Below, in pieces: positions 1-9,354 of a DNA stretch of 46,340 bases (the stretch's first letter is position 1; the number at the start of each line of letters is the position of its first letter). The notes beneath the pieces are model-generated. The model made no database searches, had not been told where the DNA came from, and was given only the letters and a program-made list of their open reading frames with translations. The translations under genes were made by a program, and so were the position numbers. Origin of the DNA: Betaproteobacteria bacterium RIFCSPLOWO2_02_64_14. Lineage in GTDB: Bacteria > Pseudomonadota > Gammaproteobacteria > Burkholderiales > SG8-41. The stretch is from the NCBI GenBank assembly GCA_001770325.1, contig MEQT01000096.1:1-46340 (forward strand), written 5' to 3'.

Positions 1-824
1 AGCCGGCCCTTGAGTCGCTCGAACGGGCTCGCCTCGGCCGAGCGCTCCGGCAGCCGCTCGTTGCGGATGCGGGGAGGGGCAGTGCGCGCCCGCGGGCGCG
101 CGATGATGCGCCCAAGCTGCTCGATCAGTCGGGTGAGGCGTGCCTCGTTACGACGCAACGTGCCGATTTCGTGCCGTTGCCGCTGGATGTCCTTCGAGAT
201 CCCGGCCAACACCCGTTCGCGCGAACGTTTCTCCGATTCCAGGCGCCTGCGTTGCACCGTCTGTTCGGCCGCAATTGCGGCGAGCTCTCGCGCCTGCTGC
301 CCGGCTTCCTGCGCGACCTGCCTGATGCCCGTCAGATTGCGGTCGATGTCACGTATGAGCGCCGCGCGCGCGCGCGATACATAGCCCAGATAATGCAGGT
401 TGCGCGCGATCCGGTTTGGATCTTCGCCGCTCAATATGAGCCGTAAAGGCTCGGGCTGCGCGCCGGTGTACTGCTGGAACAGCAACCGTGACAGGAGCGC
501 CTGCTGCCCCTGGAGCGTCGTCCGGCCCTTGCGCGCCCCGGCATTCAGTTCGGACAGCCGGCGGTTGACATCGCTGGATTGCTGGGCAAGCTCGCGCAGG
601 GCGCGGTTGGCGTCCGAGATGGCGCGCTCCGAGTCCTTCAGCGCGTCGGTCGCCTCGCCGTGCGATTCCTTCGCGCTGGCGAGCCGCTTCTGTAGCGCCT
701 CGATGCGCCCACGCAGGTCGCGCAGTTCCTGCCGTGCATCGGCGGCGGTCCTGGCGGCAGGGGCGGTGCCGGCCGTCACAGCCAGCACCGCCAGCAATGC
801 CGCCTGGATGTGCCGCCGGTTCAC
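1..824 (-). CDS. envC: Murein hydrolase activator EnvC-like (coiled-coil/peptidase M23 family), truncated by the left window edge
   Basis: Reverse-strand frame opens with GTG (rc of 822-824), overlapping the gpmI stop. Reads NRRHIQAALLAVLAVTAGTAPAARTAADARQELRDLRGRIEALQKRLASAKES...LLFQQYTGAQPEPLRLILSGEDPNRIARNLHYLGYVSRARAALIRDIDRNL, typical of the EnvC coiled coil. Not in the ORF track because it runs off the window. Confidence 0.8.
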   Translation of the reverse strand, partial: MNRRHIQAALLAVLAVTAGTAPAARTAADARQELRDLRGRIEALQKRLASAKESHGEATDALKDSERAISDANRALRELAQQSSDVNRRLSELNAGARKGRTTLQGQQALLSRLLFQQYTGAQPEPLRLILSGEDPNRIARNLHYLGYVSRARAALIRDIDRNLTGIRQVAQEAGQQARELAAIAAEQTVQRRRLESEKRSRERVLAGISKDIQRQRHEIGTLRRNEARLTRLIEQLGRIIARPRARTAPPRIRNERLPERSAEASPFERLKGR

Positions 825-2359
825 ACGAATCTGAGGAGGATGCGACCGGTCATGTCGGCGGGCTGGGGCAGCCCCATCATGGCGAGCAAGGTCGGCGCCA
901 CGTCCTGCAGCGCACCCCGTCGTTCAATTTGGGCCTTGCGCCCGACATACAGCAGGGGCACGAGATTCAGTGTATGCGCGGTATGCGCCTGGCCGGTCCT
1001 GGCGTCGAGCATGGTTTCAGCGTTGCCGTGGTCGGCGGTGATCACTACTTCGCCGCCCGTCTCGCGCATGGCGGGCACCACCCGGCCGATGCATTCGTCG
1101 AGCACTTCGATCGCGTGCGTGGTGGCCGCAAGATTGCCCGTATGCCCCACCATGTCGCCGTTGGCATAGTTGCAGATGATCGCCTCGTAGCGCCGGCTCC
1201 TGATGGCGTCAACCAGCTTGTCGGTCACTTCGTAGGCGCTCATCTCCGGTTTCAGGTCGTAGGTCGCCACCTTAGGCGAAGGCACCAGGATGCGCTCCTC
1301 GCCGGGGTAGGGCGTCTCGACGCCGCCGTTGAAGAAATACGTGACGTGGGCGTACTTCTCGGTCTCGGCGATGCGCAACTGTCGCAGGCCAAGCTCGGAT
1401 AGGTACTCGCCAAAACCGTTCCGCACGTTTTGCGGGGGGAAAGCTGCCGGGATGCGGGCAAAATCGTCGCCGTATCGGGTGAGCGTGCAGTAATAGCCGA
1501 GCCGTGGGGTGCTGCTCGGCACGAAATGCGTGAACCCTTCCGCCGTCAGGGCAAGCGTAAGCTGCCGGGCGCGGTCGGCACGGAAGTTCATGAATACCGC
1601 GGTGTCGCCATCGTTCATCTCGACGGGCTCGCTGCCGGCGGGCACGATCGCGGTGGCCTTGACGAACTCATCAGATTCGCCACGGGCGTATGCGGCGCGC
1701 AAGCCTGTTACCGCGTCGACGGCGCGGAAATCCGACTTGCCCTGCGTGACAAGGTCGTAGGCCAGCCGAATGCGGTCCCAGCGCTGATCGCGATCCATGG
1801 CGTAATAGCGGCCGCAGATCGAGGCGATGCGCGCCGTTTTGAGTGCTGCGCACTTGGCCGTGAGCGCGGCAAGAGACGCTTCGGCGCTGCGCGGCGGAGT
1901 GTCGCGCCCATCGAGGAAGGCATGCACGCAGGTTCTTGCGCCGGCCTCGGCTGCGACATCCAGCAGAGCGTGTATCTGCGACTCGTGGCTGTGCACGCCG
2001 CCCGGGGACAGGAGTCCCAGGATATGCAGCGTCCGCCCGCCGGCGCGCGCGATTTCCACGGCTTGACCCAGTACCGGGTTACGACGGAACTCGCCCGTCT
2101 CCATCGCGTGCTCGATCCTCGTGTAGTCCTGATAGACCACGCGGCCGGCGCCGATATTCATGTGTCCGACTTCGGAGTTGCCCATTTGTTCGCGCGGCAG
2201 CCCGACCCATTTCTCGGAAGCATCGATGGTGGTGTGCGGGCAGGTGTTGCAGAGTAAGTTCCAGTGCGGCTTGCGTGCCTGGCAAATGGCGTTGAATTCG
2301 CAGTCCTCGCGGTGCCCGAAACCATCGAGTATGATCAGGAGAACGGGTGTTACTTTCAT
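821..2359 (-). CDS. gpmI: 2,3-bisphosphoglycerate-independent phosphoglycerate mutase
   Basis: 512 aa ORF with LLIILDGFGHRE, MGNSEVGHMNIGAGRVVYQDYTRI and ITADHGNAE motifs. Confidence 0.97.
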   Translation of the reverse strand: MKVTPVLLIILDGFGHREDCEFNAICQARKPHWNLLCNTCPHTTIDASEKWVGLPREQMGNSEVGHMNIGAGRVVYQDYTRIEHAMETGEFRRNPVLGQAVEIARAGGRTLHILGLLSPGGVHSHESQIHALLDVAAEAGARTCVHAFLDGRDTPPRSAEASLAALTAKCAALKTARIASICGRYYAMDRDQRWDRIRLAYDLVTQGKSDFRAVDAVTGLRAAYARGESDEFVKATAIVPAGSEPVEMNDGDTAVFMNFRADRARQLTLALTAEGFTHFVPSSTPRLGYYCTLTRYGDDFARIPAAFPPQNVRNGFGEYLSELGLRQLRIAETEKYAHVTYFFNGGVETPYPGEERILVPSPKVATYDLKPEMSAYEVTDKLVDAIRSRRYEAIICNYANGDMVGHTGNLAATTHAIEVLDECIGRVVPAMRETGGEVVITADHGNAETMLDARTGQAHTAHTLNLVPLLYVGRKAQIERRGALQDVAPTLLAMMGLPQPADMTGRILLRFV

Positions 2360-2375
2360 GATTTTCCAGAGTTAT

Positions 2376-2405
2376 TTGTCTTGGCCCGGGCGTGCTATGT
2401 ATAAT
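2376..2405 (+). promoter_or_regulatory. Candidate sigma70 promoter for the ArsR-rhodanese-grxC-secB operon
   Basis: TTGTCT (2376-2381), 18 nt, TATAAT (2400-2405), followed by AT-rich sequence (attcagtatattctaatat) before the ATG at 2448. Confidence 0.5.
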
Positions 2406-2447
2406 TCAGTATATTCTAATATCGCTGCTACCGCCTGGAGTCAATCC

Positions 2448-2777
2448 ATGAGTGATGTCATGGCGCTGCGCGCCACCTTGCTGGAACGCGAAGATCATAT
2501 CGAGCAGGCGGCGCGCGCCCTGAAAGCGATGGCGCATCCGTTGCGCCTGAAAATCCTGTGCATACTGGGCAACCAGGAGGTAAGCGTGCAGGAGATCGTG
2601 GACTGCGTCGGAACCTCACAGAGCAACATCTCGCAGCATCTGGCAATTCTGCGCGAAAAAGGCGTGTTGCGCACGCGCAAGGAAGCCAATCGTGTTTATT
2701 ACCGCGTCGGTGATGAGCGGACGCTGACCTTGATCGGAATGATGCGTGAAGTGTTTTGCGGCATTGCTGACGCATAA
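2448..2777 (+). CDS. ArsR/SmtB-family winged-helix transcriptional regulator
   Basis: 109 aa: MSDVMALRATLLEREDHIEQAARALKAMAHPLRLKILCILGNQEVSVQEIVDCVGTSQSNISQHLAILREKGVLRTRKEANRVYYRVGDERTLTLIGMMREVFCGIADA; classic ArsR HTH. Confidence 0.93.
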   Translation: MSDVMALRATLLEREDHIEQAARALKAMAHPLRLKILCILGNQEVSVQEIVDCVGTSQSNISQHLAILREKGVLRTRKEANRVYYRVGDERTLTLIGMMREVFCGIADA

Positions 2778-2897
2778 CTGCGTGCGGCGCAGCACTCGCC
2801 GCGCGGTCGTACGGCGCGCTGCTCTGTTAGAATCCATCGTTTCCAGTTGCTTCGCGGCGGCGGCATCGCAGGGCCACGACAGATCCAGGAGTACGGG

Positions 2898-3329
2898 TTG
2901 GCGCAGTTCATCGCATTCTTGCAGAAGAATCCCTATCACCTCATGCTGTTTGGCGCCGCGGTGGTGACCGGCATGATGTTGATCTGGCCGCTTTTCGGCC
3001 GCGCGCTGCGCACCGGCAAGGACGTGAGCGCGCTCGAGGCGGTGCAGCTCATCAACCGGCGCGACGCGGTCGTTATCGACGTGCGCGGGGCGGCGGAGTA
3101 CGCCGCCGGGCATATCACGAATGCCCGCAATGTTCCCGAAGAGCAACTCAATGACCGGATCAAGGAACTCGAACGCTTCAAGTCCCGGCCGATCGTGGTG
3201 AGTTGCGGCACCGGCAGCCGCTCGGTACGGGCCGGGGTGCTCCTGCAGAAGCAGGGCTTTGGCGAGGTCTTTACGTTGCGTGGCGGCATCGCGGCGTGGC
3301 AGCAGGCCAGCATGCCGCTTGAGAAATGA
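2898..3329 (+). CDS. Membrane-anchored rhodanese-like sulfurtransferase
   Basis: TTG start; N-terminal TM segment, DVRGAAEYAAGHITNARNVP, catalytic loop VVSCGTGSRS. Confidence 0.92.
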   Translation: MAQFIAFLQKNPYHLMLFGAAVVTGMMLIWPLFGRALRTGKDVSALEAVQLINRRDAVVIDVRGAAEYAAGHITNARNVPEEQLNDRIKELERFKSRPIVVSCGTGSRSVRAGVLLQKQGFGEVFTLRGGIAAWQQASMPLEK

Positions 3330-3592
3330 CGGCGCCGGTGAGGATGTACTGCACGGGGACGTGCCCGTATTGCCAAATGGCGGAGCGGCTGCTGCAGGCG
3401 AGAGGGGTGGCCGCAATCGAAAAGATCCGGGTGGATCTCGAGCCTGCCCGGCGTGTGGAAATGGTCGAGCTTACCGGCCAGCGCACGGTGCCCCAGATCT
3501 ATGTCGGAGCGATCCACGTCGGTGGTTACGACGAACTCGCCGCACTGGACGACGCGGGGGAGCTCGACGGATTGCTGCAAGGCGGCGGGTGA
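3326..3592 (+). CDS. grxC: Glutaredoxin 3
   Basis: 88 aa with CPYC active site (MYCTGTCPYCQMAERLLQARG) and TVPQIYVGAIHVGGYDEL. Confidence 0.93.
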   Translation: MTAPVRMYCTGTCPYCQMAERLLQARGVAAIEKIRVDLEPARRVEMVELTGQRTVPQIYVGAIHVGGYDELAALDDAGELDGLLQGGG

Positions 3593-3623
3593 GCTGCCAC
3601 GAGAAACGGATGCGGGAAAAAAC

Positions 3624-4088
3624 ATGAGCGAACAGAGCGCGCCGGTTTTCGGCATCGAAAAGCTTTACTTGAAGGACATGTCGCTCGAGGTGCCGGGGGC
3701 GCCGCAGGTTTTCCTGGAGCGCGAGGCGCCGCAGATCGACGTGCGCATTCATGACGAAGCACGTGCACTCGAACAAGAAGGCTTGTTCGAAGTGGTGTTG
3801 ACGGTAACCGTGACCGCCAAGGTGGGCGAGCGCACAATGTTCCTGGTGGAGGCCGCGCAGGCGGGCGTATTCCAGATCCGCAACGTGCCGCAGCACGAGC
3901 TGGGTCCGGTGCTCGGCATCCTGTGCCCGAATACGCTGTTGCCCTATGCCCGCGAAGTCGTCGCGGGCGCGGTGATGCGCGCGGGCTTTCCACCGGTGGT
4001 GCTGAGTCACATGAGTTTCGAGGCGGTGTATCAGCAGCGCATGGAGCAGCTCCAGCAGGCACAGGCGGCGCCGGCGCCGACCCATTAG
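3624..4088 (+). CDS. secB: Protein-export chaperone SecB
   Basis: IEKLYLKDMSLEVPGAPQVFLE...LGILCPNTLLPYAREVVAGAVMRAGFPPVVLSHMSFEAVYQQR. Confidence 0.96.
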   Translation: MSEQSAPVFGIEKLYLKDMSLEVPGAPQVFLEREAPQIDVRIHDEARALEQEGLFEVVLTVTVTAKVGERTMFLVEAAQAGVFQIRNVPQHELGPVLGILCPNTLLPYAREVVAGAVMRAGFPPVVLSHMSFEAVYQQRMEQLQQAQAAPAPTH

Positions 4089-4096
4089 TCGCGGCG

Positions 4097-4546
4097 ATGT
4101 CTCGCACGCAATTTGCAGTGACGGGGGCTGTTCTTGCCGTTGCAGCGATCGCTCCGGCGTTCGCGCTCGATTTCCGCTCGGTCGCCGAGCCTGTCGCGAT
4201 CCTTTACGACGCGCCGTCGGTCAAGGGGAAGAAGCTCTACGTGGTCGGCCGCGGTTACCCGGTCGAGGTCGTGGTGGTGGTCGAGGGATGGGTCAAGGTG
4301 CGCGACGCCGGCGGCGAACTGACCTGGATCGAGAGCAAACTGCTCACCGACAGGCGCACCGTCATGGTCAACGTCGCCCTCGCACAGGTCCACGAAAGTG
4401 CCGACGACAAATCCCAGGTCGTGTTCCAGGCACAGCAAAACGTGATTCTGGATTTCGTCGAGGCTGCAGCCGGCGGCTGGTTGCGCGTACGCCACCGCGA
4501 TGGCCAGTCCGGTTTTGTCAAGGCCGCGCAGGTGTGGGGCGCGTGA
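4097..4546 (+). CDS. SH3-domain (SH3_4-like) periplasmic protein
   Basis: Signal peptide, then FRSVAEPVAILYDAPSVKGKKLYVVGRGYPVEVVVVVEGWVKVRDAGGELTWIESKLL, an SH3-like pattern. Confidence 0.8.
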   Translation: MSRTQFAVTGAVLAVAAIAPAFALDFRSVAEPVAILYDAPSVKGKKLYVVGRGYPVEVVVVVEGWVKVRDAGGELTWIESKLLTDRRTVMVNVALAQVHESADDKSQVVFQAQQNVILDFVEAAAGGWLRVRHRDGQSGFVKAAQVWGA

Positions 4547-4557
4547 TATGCAATGCT

Positions 4558-4643
<86 letters not shown>

Positions 4644-4646
4644 CGG

Positions 4647-5636
4647 ATGAGAATCGCAGTACTTGGCGCCGGCGCCTGGGGTACCGCGATCAGCATTGGT
4701 CTCGCCGCGCGCCATGACATCACCTTGTGGGCGCGCGACGCCGCGCAGTGCGCGGCGATGCGCGATTCGCGTACCAATCCGCGCTATCTGCCCGGTTTTT
4801 CCCTGCCGGCGACTGTCAGGTTGGAATCCGAAATTGCGACCGCCGTTAGCGACTGCGATGTAGTGCTGCTCGCGACGACAACGGGCGGGCTTCGACACAC
4901 TCTGCAGAGTTTGCGCAGAGCGTCTTGCGCTGCGCCGGCGGTATGGCTGTGCAAGGGGTTCGAACGGGACTCCGCGAAGCTTCCCCACGAAGTTTGCGCG
5001 GAAGAACTCGATCACGCCGTCCCGTGCGGCGTGCTTTCGGGACCCAGTTTTGCGGTGGAGGTGGCGCGGGGGTTGCCCACAGCGCTGACCCTGGCAACGT
5101 CAGATTCCGGCCTGGCGCAGCGGGTCGTTGATGAGCTGCATGGCCCCCGGTTGCGCGTGTATTCCAGCGACGACGTGGTGGGAGTCGAAGTCGCAGGCGC
5201 GGTGAAGAACGTGATGGCGATTGCAACCGGCATCTGCGACGGGCTCGCGCTCGGGTTCAATGCGCGCGCCGCATTGATGACCCGCGGCCTGGCAGAGATG
5301 ACGCGTCTGGGCGTACGTATGGGCGGACGGATCGAGACCTTCATGGGGCTGGCGGGTATCGGCGACCTGATCCTCACCTGCACCGGCGACCTGTCGCGCA
5401 ACCGTCGCGTCGGACTGGCGCTCTCCCGCGGAGTGCGGCTGGATGCCGTTCTGTCGGAACTCGGACACGTCGCGGAAGGCGTGTATACGGCGCGGGAAGT
5501 CACCCGCATCGCGCGCGAATTCGCGGTCGATATGCCGATTACCCAAGCGGTTTACGGCGTGCTCTTTGACGGCGTGCCGCCGGCGATAGCCGTGAACGCA
5601 CTGCTGGAGCGCGAGCCCAAGCCCGAGACTAGCTGA
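4647..5636 (+). CDS. gpsA: NAD(P)H-dependent glycerol-3-phosphate dehydrogenase
   Basis: MRIAVLGAGAWGTAISIGLA...LSGPSFAVEVARGLPTALTLA...GLAGIGDLILTCTGDLSRNRRVG. Confidence 0.97.
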   Translation: MRIAVLGAGAWGTAISIGLAARHDITLWARDAAQCAAMRDSRTNPRYLPGFSLPATVRLESEIATAVSDCDVVLLATTTGGLRHTLQSLRRASCAAPAVWLCKGFERDSAKLPHEVCAEELDHAVPCGVLSGPSFAVEVARGLPTALTLATSDSGLAQRVVDELHGPRLRVYSSDDVVGVEVAGAVKNVMAIATGICDGLALGFNARAALMTRGLAEMTRLGVRMGGRIETFMGLAGIGDLILTCTGDLSRNRRVGLALSRGVRLDAVLSELGHVAEGVYTAREVTRIAREFAVDMPITQAVYGVLFDGVPPAIAVNALLEREPKPETS

Positions 5637-5841
5637 CCCGCCTGCCCCGCTTGGCCCCTGCGCCACAGCAGCGCAAAGTCGTTGGGTTTGAACCGGTTCA
5701 CCCCACGCCAGTGGCCTTCAAGCGTCGGTGGTTGGCGCCCGCGGCGAATTCTCATTCGCCAGGCCGCCCTGACGCGCACCCCTATCACGCGCGACAGCAC
5801 AGGCTTGGACGCACGGCGCGAAATCCCCAAACCACATAAGA

Positions 5842-6309
5842 TCAAACTCTTCTAAGAGAAAAATCGTGCTGCCGCCACGCTTCGTACAACACCACTGCGA
5901 CAGCGTTTGAAAGATTCAAACTGCGGCTGTCAGAACGCATGGGAATGCAGATCTGGAATTCCAGCTCAAAGTGAGCCATCACTTCTGCAGGCAGGCCACG
6001 GGTTTCAGGGCCGAAAACCAAGACATCCCTTGCATGAAAGTCGATGGAATCATAGCGTCGCTTGGCTTTGGTGCTGACGGCAAACATGCGGCGACCGCCG
6101 AAGAACCTGCAGCAGGCACGCCAGTCAGCGTGGAGGGTGACTCCACCCAGCGCCTGGTAATCCAGCCTGGCGCGCTGCAACTGCTTGTCGCGTAGCGAGA
6201 AGCCGAGAGGTCTTACCAAATGCAGTCCGGCACCGGTGTTGGCCGCGAGTCGAATGATGTTTCCGGTATTGGGCGGGATCTCGGGTTCATAGAGCACGAT
6301 GTCAAGCAT
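5842..6309 (-). CDS. trmL: tRNA (cytidine(34)-2'-O)-methyltransferase (SPOUT family)
   Basis: MLDIVLYEPEIPPNTGNIIRLAANTGAGLHLVRPLGFSL...LVFGPETRGLP...RSLNLSNAVAVVLYEAWRQ. Confidence 0.95.
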   Translation of the reverse strand: MLDIVLYEPEIPPNTGNIIRLAANTGAGLHLVRPLGFSLRDKQLQRARLDYQALGGVTLHADWRACCRFFGGRRMFAVSTKAKRRYDSIDFHARDVLVFGPETRGLPAEVMAHFELEFQICIPMRSDSRSLNLSNAVAVVLYEAWRQHDFSLRRV

Positions 6310-6315
6310 CGGGGA

Positions 6316-7083
6316 TCACGCCTTGCTGGAAACACGCAGGTTTGCCGGGCCGGCGCCGCCAGGCCTGATCGCGTGCTTGAGCGTGCGCGCAGCGCTCCAG
6401 CAGGTGACAGTCGAGGCACCGGCGCGTTTGAGCACCCGGCTCACCTCGTTTAACGTCGCGCCGGTGGTGACGACGTCGTCGAGCACCGCGACACGCGCGC
6501 CACGCAGGTCGACATCGCACACGAAGGCACCGCGCACGCTTTGCGCACGTGCTTTCCACGGCAGCATCGCTTGCGGCACCGTATTCCGGACACGCCGGCA
6601 CAGGCGGGTTTCAGTCTTGACCCCCGTTGCACGGCTCACGTGACGGGAGATTTCATGTGCCTGATTGAAACCGCGTTCACGTAAGCGCGTGTCCGACAGC
6701 GGCATGGGGACGAGCAAGTCCACCCCCTCGTCGATCAAAGGTACCAGAGCGCTCGCCAGGAACCGGGCCACGACAAGCCTCCCCCCGTATTTCAGCGCGC
6801 GGATCAATGCATCGACGGGAAAAACGTAGGCGTAGGGGGCAATCAAGCGGTCGAATCTTGGTGGCGTGGTGAGACACGCCCCGCATATCGTTCCGTCCGG
6901 GGTGGGAATGGGTGTCGCACATTGACGGCACAGCGAACCCACCAGACGCGGAAGCCCGGATTCACAGGCTCCGCAGACTGTCCGCGTTCCGGATCGCGCG
7001 CCGCATAGCAGGCAGCGCTGCGAGATCCAGTCGTGCACAAAAAACGCGCAGCTGTTCAATTCATGTCCTTCAGAATTTGACAA
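6316..7083 (-). CDS. ComF-family phosphoribosyltransferase-like protein
   Basis: Zn-finger-like CLLCGARSGTRTVCGACESGL plus PRTase motif VAVLDDVVTTGATLNEVSRVLKRAGA. Confidence 0.9.
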   Translation of the reverse strand: MSNSEGHELNSCAFFVHDWISQRCLLCGARSGTRTVCGACESGLPRLVGSLCRQCATPIPTPDGTICGACLTTPPRFDRLIAPYAYVFPVDALIRALKYGGRLVVARFLASALVPLIDEGVDLLVPMPLSDTRLRERGFNQAHEISRHVSRATGVKTETRLCRRVRNTVPQAMLPWKARAQSVRGAFVCDVDLRGARVAVLDDVVTTGATLNEVSRVLKRAGASTVTCWSAARTLKHAIRPGGAGPANLRVSSKA

Positions 7084-7122
7084 CGCCCGGCCGATAACCG
7101 ATGATCCAACCCGCTAATCACA

Positions 7123-8151
7123 ATGAATTTTTCCGGAACCTGGGGCTTGGATATGGGGAATCATGCATCCACTAACGAACAGCATGCGCTCCCCGCTGAC
7201 CTTTCAGGAGCGCCCAACAATCGCTGGAGCGTGGACGCGGTAGAGTCGCTGTTCGCAACGCCATTCAACGATTTGATCTTTCGCGCTCAACAGGTGCACC
7301 GGGAGGTGTTCGATCCCAACGCGGTGCAGCTCTCCACGCTGCTGTCGATCAAGACCGGCGGTTGTCCGGAAGATTGTGGGTATTGCCCGCAGGCTGCACG
7401 GTATCACACGGGTGTCGATCGCGAGGAGACGCTGACTGTCGAGCAGGTTGTCACCGCCGCGGCTGCGGCGAAAGAACGCGGTGCAACGCGGTTCTGCATG
7501 GGAGCGGCCTGGCGCGGCCCCAGGCAACGCGAGCTCGAGCAAGTCATTGAGATGATCAGGGCGGTGCGCGGACTTGGCATGGAGACATGCGCCACGCTCG
7601 GCCTGCTGAAGGAAGGACAGGCCGAGCAGCTGAAGGACGCAGGACTCGATTACTACAACCACAACATCGATACCGCGCGCGAGTTCTACGGCGAGATCAT
7701 CACCACGCGCACGCAACAGGATCGAATCGATACCCTGTCGCGCGTCAGGGCTGCCGGCATCCACGTCTGTTGCGGCGGCATCGTGGGCATGGGCGAATCC
7801 CGACGCGCACGCGCCGCGCTGATCGCGCAGCTCGCGAACCTGGATCCCTATCCGGAGTCGGTGCCGATCAACAACTTGGTGCAGGTCGAAGGCACGCCGC
7901 TGCACGGGACGCCCAAGATTGACCTGTTCGAATTCGTGCGAACGGTCGCCTGCGCGCGTATCACCATGCCCAAGGCGAGGGTGCGGCTTTCGGCGGGGCG
8001 GCGGGAAATGCCGGAGGCGATCCAGGCGCTGTGCTTTCTGGCCGGCGCGAATTCAATCTTCTACGGCGACCGGCTGCTTACGACGGGGAATCCCGAAATG
8101 GAGAACGACCAGCTCTTGTTTGCAAAGCTGGGACTGCGCGCGGCGCCGTGA
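7123..8151 (+). CDS. bioB: Biotin synthase
   Basis: [27 protein letters not shown] radical SAM CxxxCxx[24 protein letters not shown]. Confidence 0.98.
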   Translation: MNFSGTWGLDMGNHASTNEQHALPADLSGAPNNRWSVDAVESLFATPFNDLIFRAQQVHREVFDPNAVQLSTLLSIKTGGCPEDCGYCPQAARYHTGVDREETLTVEQVVTAAAAAKERGATRFCMGAAWRGPRQRELEQVIEMIRAVRGLGMETCATLGLLKEGQAEQLKDAGLDYYNHNIDTAREFYGEIITTRTQQDRIDTLSRVRAAGIHVCCGGIVGMGESRRARAALIAQLANLDPYPESVPINNLVQVEGTPLHGTPKIDLFEFVRTVACARITMPKARVRLSAGRREMPEAIQALCFLAGANSIFYGDRLLTTGNPEMENDQLLFAKLGLRAAP

Positions 8152-8163
8152 CCTCTTTCGGAA

Positions 8164-9354
8164 GTGGCGGTGGATAACTCAACGCTCAACGTTCAACGCC
8201 CAACGCCATTCGCATCGCTTGCCGCCGAACTTGCCGGGCTTGAAACGCGCGGTCTCCGTCGGTCGCGGCGTGTCCTGCAGGGCCCGCAGGGGGCTCGCGT
8301 CATGGTGGATGGACGGGAGTCGGTCGCGTTTTGCAGCAACGACTATCTCGGCCTGGCTGCTCATCCGGAGATCATTTCAGCGGCGCGCGCTGCGGCGGCC
8401 GACTACGGGATCGGCGCCGGCGCCTCGCACCTCATCCTCGGGCACAGCGAGCCTCACCACGTTCTCGAGCACGCGCTCGCGCGCCACGTGGCGCTGCCGC
8501 GCGCCCTGCTGTTTTCGACCGGGTACATGGCGAACATCGGCGCCGTGACGGCGCTCGTCGGGCGCGGGGATGCGGTTTTCGGCGACCGCCTCAACCACGC
8601 ATCGTTGAACGACGCCGCCATCCTGTCACGCGCCGAGTTTCGCCGTTACCCGCACCGCGACATGGTTGCGCTCGATCGCATGCTCGCGCGCTCGCGCGCC
8701 ACAAGAAAGCTCATCGTGACCGATGCGGTTTTCAGCATGGACGGCGACATCGCGCCGGTTCCCGAACTGGTCGCGCTCGCCGAGCGCCATGATGCCTGGC
8801 TGCTGCTCGATGATGCGCACGGATTCGGCGTACTGGGTCACGACGGGCGCGGCACGCTCTCGCACTTCGGCGTCAGTTCGCCGCGGATCGTCTACATGGG
8901 CACCCTGGGCAAGGCGGCTGGCGTGTTCGGCGCGTTCGTGGCCGGAGAGCGCGAAGTGGTCGAAACTTGCGTGCAGCGCGCCCGCACTTACGTCTACACG
9001 ACGGCAATGCCCCCCTTGCTTGCGAGAGCAGTTCTGCGGAGCCTTGAGCTGATGGTCGTGGAAGATTGGCGCCGTAAACACCTGTTACGCCTCGTCGCGA
9101 TCCTGCGCGCGGGGCTCGCACGCACCGGCTGGCGACTGCTTGAGTCGCAGACTGCGATCCAGCCCCTGGTGGTGGGTGATAACGCAGGCGCCGTGTCGCT
9201 ATCACGAAAACTTGCCGAGCGCGGCCTGCTCGTGCCGGCGATCCGGCCGCCGACGGTTCCCGTGGGCACGGCACGGCTGCGCGTTTCCCTTTCCGCCGCA
9301 CACAGCGAAGACGAGGTGCGCAGGTTGACGGGCGCCCTGACCGAATTACAGTGA
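8164..9354 (+). CDS. bioF: 8-amino-7-oxononanoate synthase
   Basis: PLP-dependent alpha-oxoamine synthase: FCSNDYLGLAAHPE, GAGASHLILGHSEPH, VTDAVFSMDGDIAPVPELVALAERHDAWLLLDDAHGFGVLG, GTLGKAAGVFGAFV. In-frame GTG starts at 8164 and 8170. Confidence 0.96.
   Translation: MAVDNSTLNVQRPTPFASLAAELAGLETRGLRRSRRVLQGPQGARVMVDGRESVAFCSNDYLGLAAHPEIISAARAAAADYGIGAGASHLILGHSEPHHVLEHALARHVALPRALLFSTGYMANIGAVTALVGRGDAVFGDRLNHASLNDAAILSRAEFRRYPHRDMVALDRMLARSRATRKLIVTDAVFSMDGDIAPVPELVALAERHDAWLLLDDAHGFGVLGHDGRGTLSHFGVSSPRIVYMGTLGKAAGVFGAFVAGEREVVETCVQRARTYVYTTAMPPLLARAVLRSLELMVVEDWRRKHLLRLVAILRAGLARTGWRLLESQTAIQPLVVGDNAGAVSLSRKLAERGLLVPAIRPPTVPVGTARLRVSLSAAHSEDEVRRLTGALTELQ
8178..8212 (+). repeat. Heptanucleotide repeat locus B inside the bioF 5' coding end (CTCAACG CTCAACG TTCAACG CCCAACG CCATTCG)
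   Basis: Four near-identical 7-mers plus a degenerate fifth, read directly. Confidence 0.85.

Noticed and set aside
10-384. Plus-strand ORFs at the left edge
   Set aside because: Antisense to the envC reading frame, which has clear EnvC-like coiled-coil sequence.
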